The translations under genes were made by a program, and so were the position numbers. Under the pieces are notes generated by a model. That model did no database searches. It was not told the DNA's origin and worked only from the letters and a program-made list of their open reading frames with translations. A stretch of DNA of 64,000 nt from Agrobacterium sp. RAC06 (GTDB taxonomy: Bacteria > Pseudomonadota > Alphaproteobacteria > Rhizobiales > Rhizobiaceae), in the NCBI RefSeq assembly GCF_001713475.1, contig NZ_CP016499.1:3845501-3909500 (forward strand), in the 5' to 3' direction. Position 1 is the stretch's first letter; every line of letters begins with the position of its first letter. Below, in pieces: positions 62,926 through 64,000 of this stretch.

Positions 62926-63099
62926 GGACTCTTCGAAATGTTACGATTTCCCCCCATGGGCGGCGTGAAAAGCGTCGGGCGCGGGTGAGGGGCGACCACG
63001 CCACGTTGCCTCCGGCTTAAGCCGGCGCTTAGCTCGCGGAAGGTCCGGCCCAGAGGAGGCGTCGGACTCTGTCACGTCATAACATGTAGGGAGGACTTC

Positions 63100-64000
63100 A
63101 TGAAAAAGTTCATGATCGCTATGGCTGGGGCCATGGCACTGACGTTTGCTGCATCCGCGTCGGCTCAGGACAAGGCCGATTGGCCAGGTAGCATGACTAT
63201 TGGCACCGCCAGCCAGGGCGGCACCTACTTCATTTACGGCACGGGTCTTGCCGGCCTGATCACGGAAAAGCTGGGTGTGAACGCATCCGCTGAAGTCACC
63301 GGCGGTCCTGTGCAGAATGCAACGCTTATCGAGACCGGCGACCACCTGATGGGTCTCGTGACCATGGGCCCGGCTTATGAAGCCTGGACCGGCAACAGCG
63401 AGCTCGCACCGGGCGTCGAACACAAGAACCTGCGCGCCCTGTTCCCGATGTACCAGACCCCGTTCCAGGTCGTTGCACTGAAGTCGTCGGGCATCACCTC
63501 CGTGGCTGACCTCGATGGCAAGCGCGTGTCGGTCGGCCCTGCCGGCGGCACTGCCGCGACCTACTGGCCGCGTTACTTCGAAAGCGTTGGCGTGAAGCCG
63601 GTCATCTCGTTCTCGGGTGCAAACGATGCGACGAGCCAGGTCAAGGATGGTTTGATCGACGCCTTCGCCTTTGCCGCTGGCGTTCCGATTTCGGCCTTCG
63701 CGCAGATCGCGGCTGAAAACGATGTCAACATCTTCGGCTTCAATGCAGACGAGCAGAAGAAGATCCTCGACGCCATGCCGGAACTGGCAGCCTTCGAGGT
63801 GCCCGGCGGTCTCTACCAGGGCTTCCCCGATCCGCAGAGCACCGTCAGCCTCTGGAACTTCGCGGTCGCCAATGCCGAAATGCCTGAGACTCTCGCTTAC
63901 GAGATCACCAAGCTGGTGATGGAAAACAACGAACGCATGGTGCAGATCCATGCCACGGCCTCCGAGACCATTTCCGCGAACATCGAGAAGAACACCTTCT
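63100..64000 (+). CDS. TAXI family TRAP transporter solute-binding protein (3' truncated by window)
   Basis: The frame is open from ATG 63100, behind GGGAGGA, to the window end (300 codons seen). A signal peptide (FMIAMAGAMALTFAASASAQ) precedes MTIGTASQGGTYFIYGTGLAGLI, the TAXI-family start. LDGKRVSVGPAGGTAATYW and DAFAFAAGVP are also characteristic. It delivers a solute, often glutamate or another carboxylate, to a fused DctQM-type membrane component, which should follow beyond the window. The upstream DctB/DctD-like pair probably regulates it. Confidence 0.9.
   Translation, partial: MKKFMIAMAGAMALTFAASASAQDKADWPGSMTIGTASQGGTYFIYGTGLAGLITEKLGVNASAEVTGGPVQNATLIETGDHLMGLVTMGPAYEAWTGNSELAPGVEHKNLRALFPMYQTPFQVVALKSSGITSVADLDGKRVSVGPAGGTAATYWPRYFESVGVKPVISFSGANDATSQVKDGLIDAFAFAAGVPISAFAQIAAENDVNIFGFNADEQKKILDAMPELAAFEVPGGLYQGFPDPQSTVSLWNFAVANAEMPETLAYEITKLVMENNERMVQIHATASETISANIEKNTF

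Noticed and set aside
63024-63037. GG-N10-GC sequence resembling a -24/-12 promoter
   Set aside because: The flanks read CGGCGC and TCGC rather than TGGCAC and TTGC, and it lies inside a GC-rich dyad; the match is no better than chance in such DNA.

Overview
The window is a high-GC stretch of an alphaproteobacterial chromosome or large replicon, most like Rhizobiaceae (Rhizobium/Agrobacterium/Ensifer relatives). Pointers are the many binding-protein ABC importers, the pcaDCHGB/pcaIJF arrangement with LysR PcaQ and IclR PcaR, a DctB/DctD-type pair, GTG/TTG starts behind strong Shine-Dalgarno sequences, and a GC-rich intergenic palindrome of the kind scattered through rhizobial genomes. It is almost entirely catabolic and uptake functions. 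No tRNA, rRNA, CRISPR array, insertion sequence or phage gene was seen. Both ends cut genes: an ABC ATPase on the left and a TAXI-TRAP binding protein on the right.

Layout. 1-5.5 kb: a polyamine/opine-type ABC importer (ATPase, Tat-exported binding protein, two permeases) followed by a hydantoin/Asp-Glu racemase and a GNAT protein. 5.5-9.9 kb (minus): an N-acetylglucosamine operon (GntR regulator, SIS deaminase-like enzyme, NagA, ROK kinase, GNAT). 10.4-15.9 kb (plus): Gfo/Idh oxidoreductase plus a complete CUT1-type sugar ABC importer, diverging from the GntR operon across a 481-bp control region with several dyads. 15.9-16.2 kb: a 264-bp nested palindromic element and a strong terminator. 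16.4-17.2 kb: a membrane-anchored orphan protein.

17.2-27.9 kb: two divergent operons. The minus one holds an NTF2-like protein, an M81/MlrC protein and a D-serine dehydratase/D-threonine aldolase-type enzyme. The plus one holds RidA, an RpiR regulator, an SDR, a GH20 hexosaminidase without signal peptide, a second M81 protein, an MFS transporter and CutC. Together they suggest intracellular breakdown of an amino-sugar conjugate, perhaps carrying D-amino acids; this is inference. 27.9-30.7 kb: a GGDEF-EAL membrane protein and a secreted DUF922-type putative Zn protease.

30.7-38.9 kb: the whole protocatechuate branch of the beta-ketoadipate pathway (pcaF, pcaJ, pcaI, pcaR, pcaQ, pcaD, pcaC, pcaH, pcaG, pcaB), with recognisable PcaR and PcaQ operators. 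38.9-41.3 kb: ECF sigma factor with short zinc-finger anti-sigma, a DUF3429-type membrane protein and an FAD oxidoreductase. 41.3-46.4 kb: a LysR regulator diverging from dabB-dabA, an energy-coupled inorganic-carbon uptake system, notable beside purely heterotrophic genes.

46.4-56.7 kb: pectin/rhamnogalacturonan oligosaccharide use (GH105, GH28, a CUT1 ABC importer, GH4 putative alpha-galacturonidase, AraC regulator, KduI); the glycosidases lack signal peptides, so import appears to precede hydrolysis. 57.0-59.6 kb: a large chemoreceptor. 59.7-64 kb: a DctB/DctD-like two-component pair whose sigma-54 contact loop is GAFPGA rather than GAFTGA, followed by a TAXI-type TRAP binding protein that it may control.
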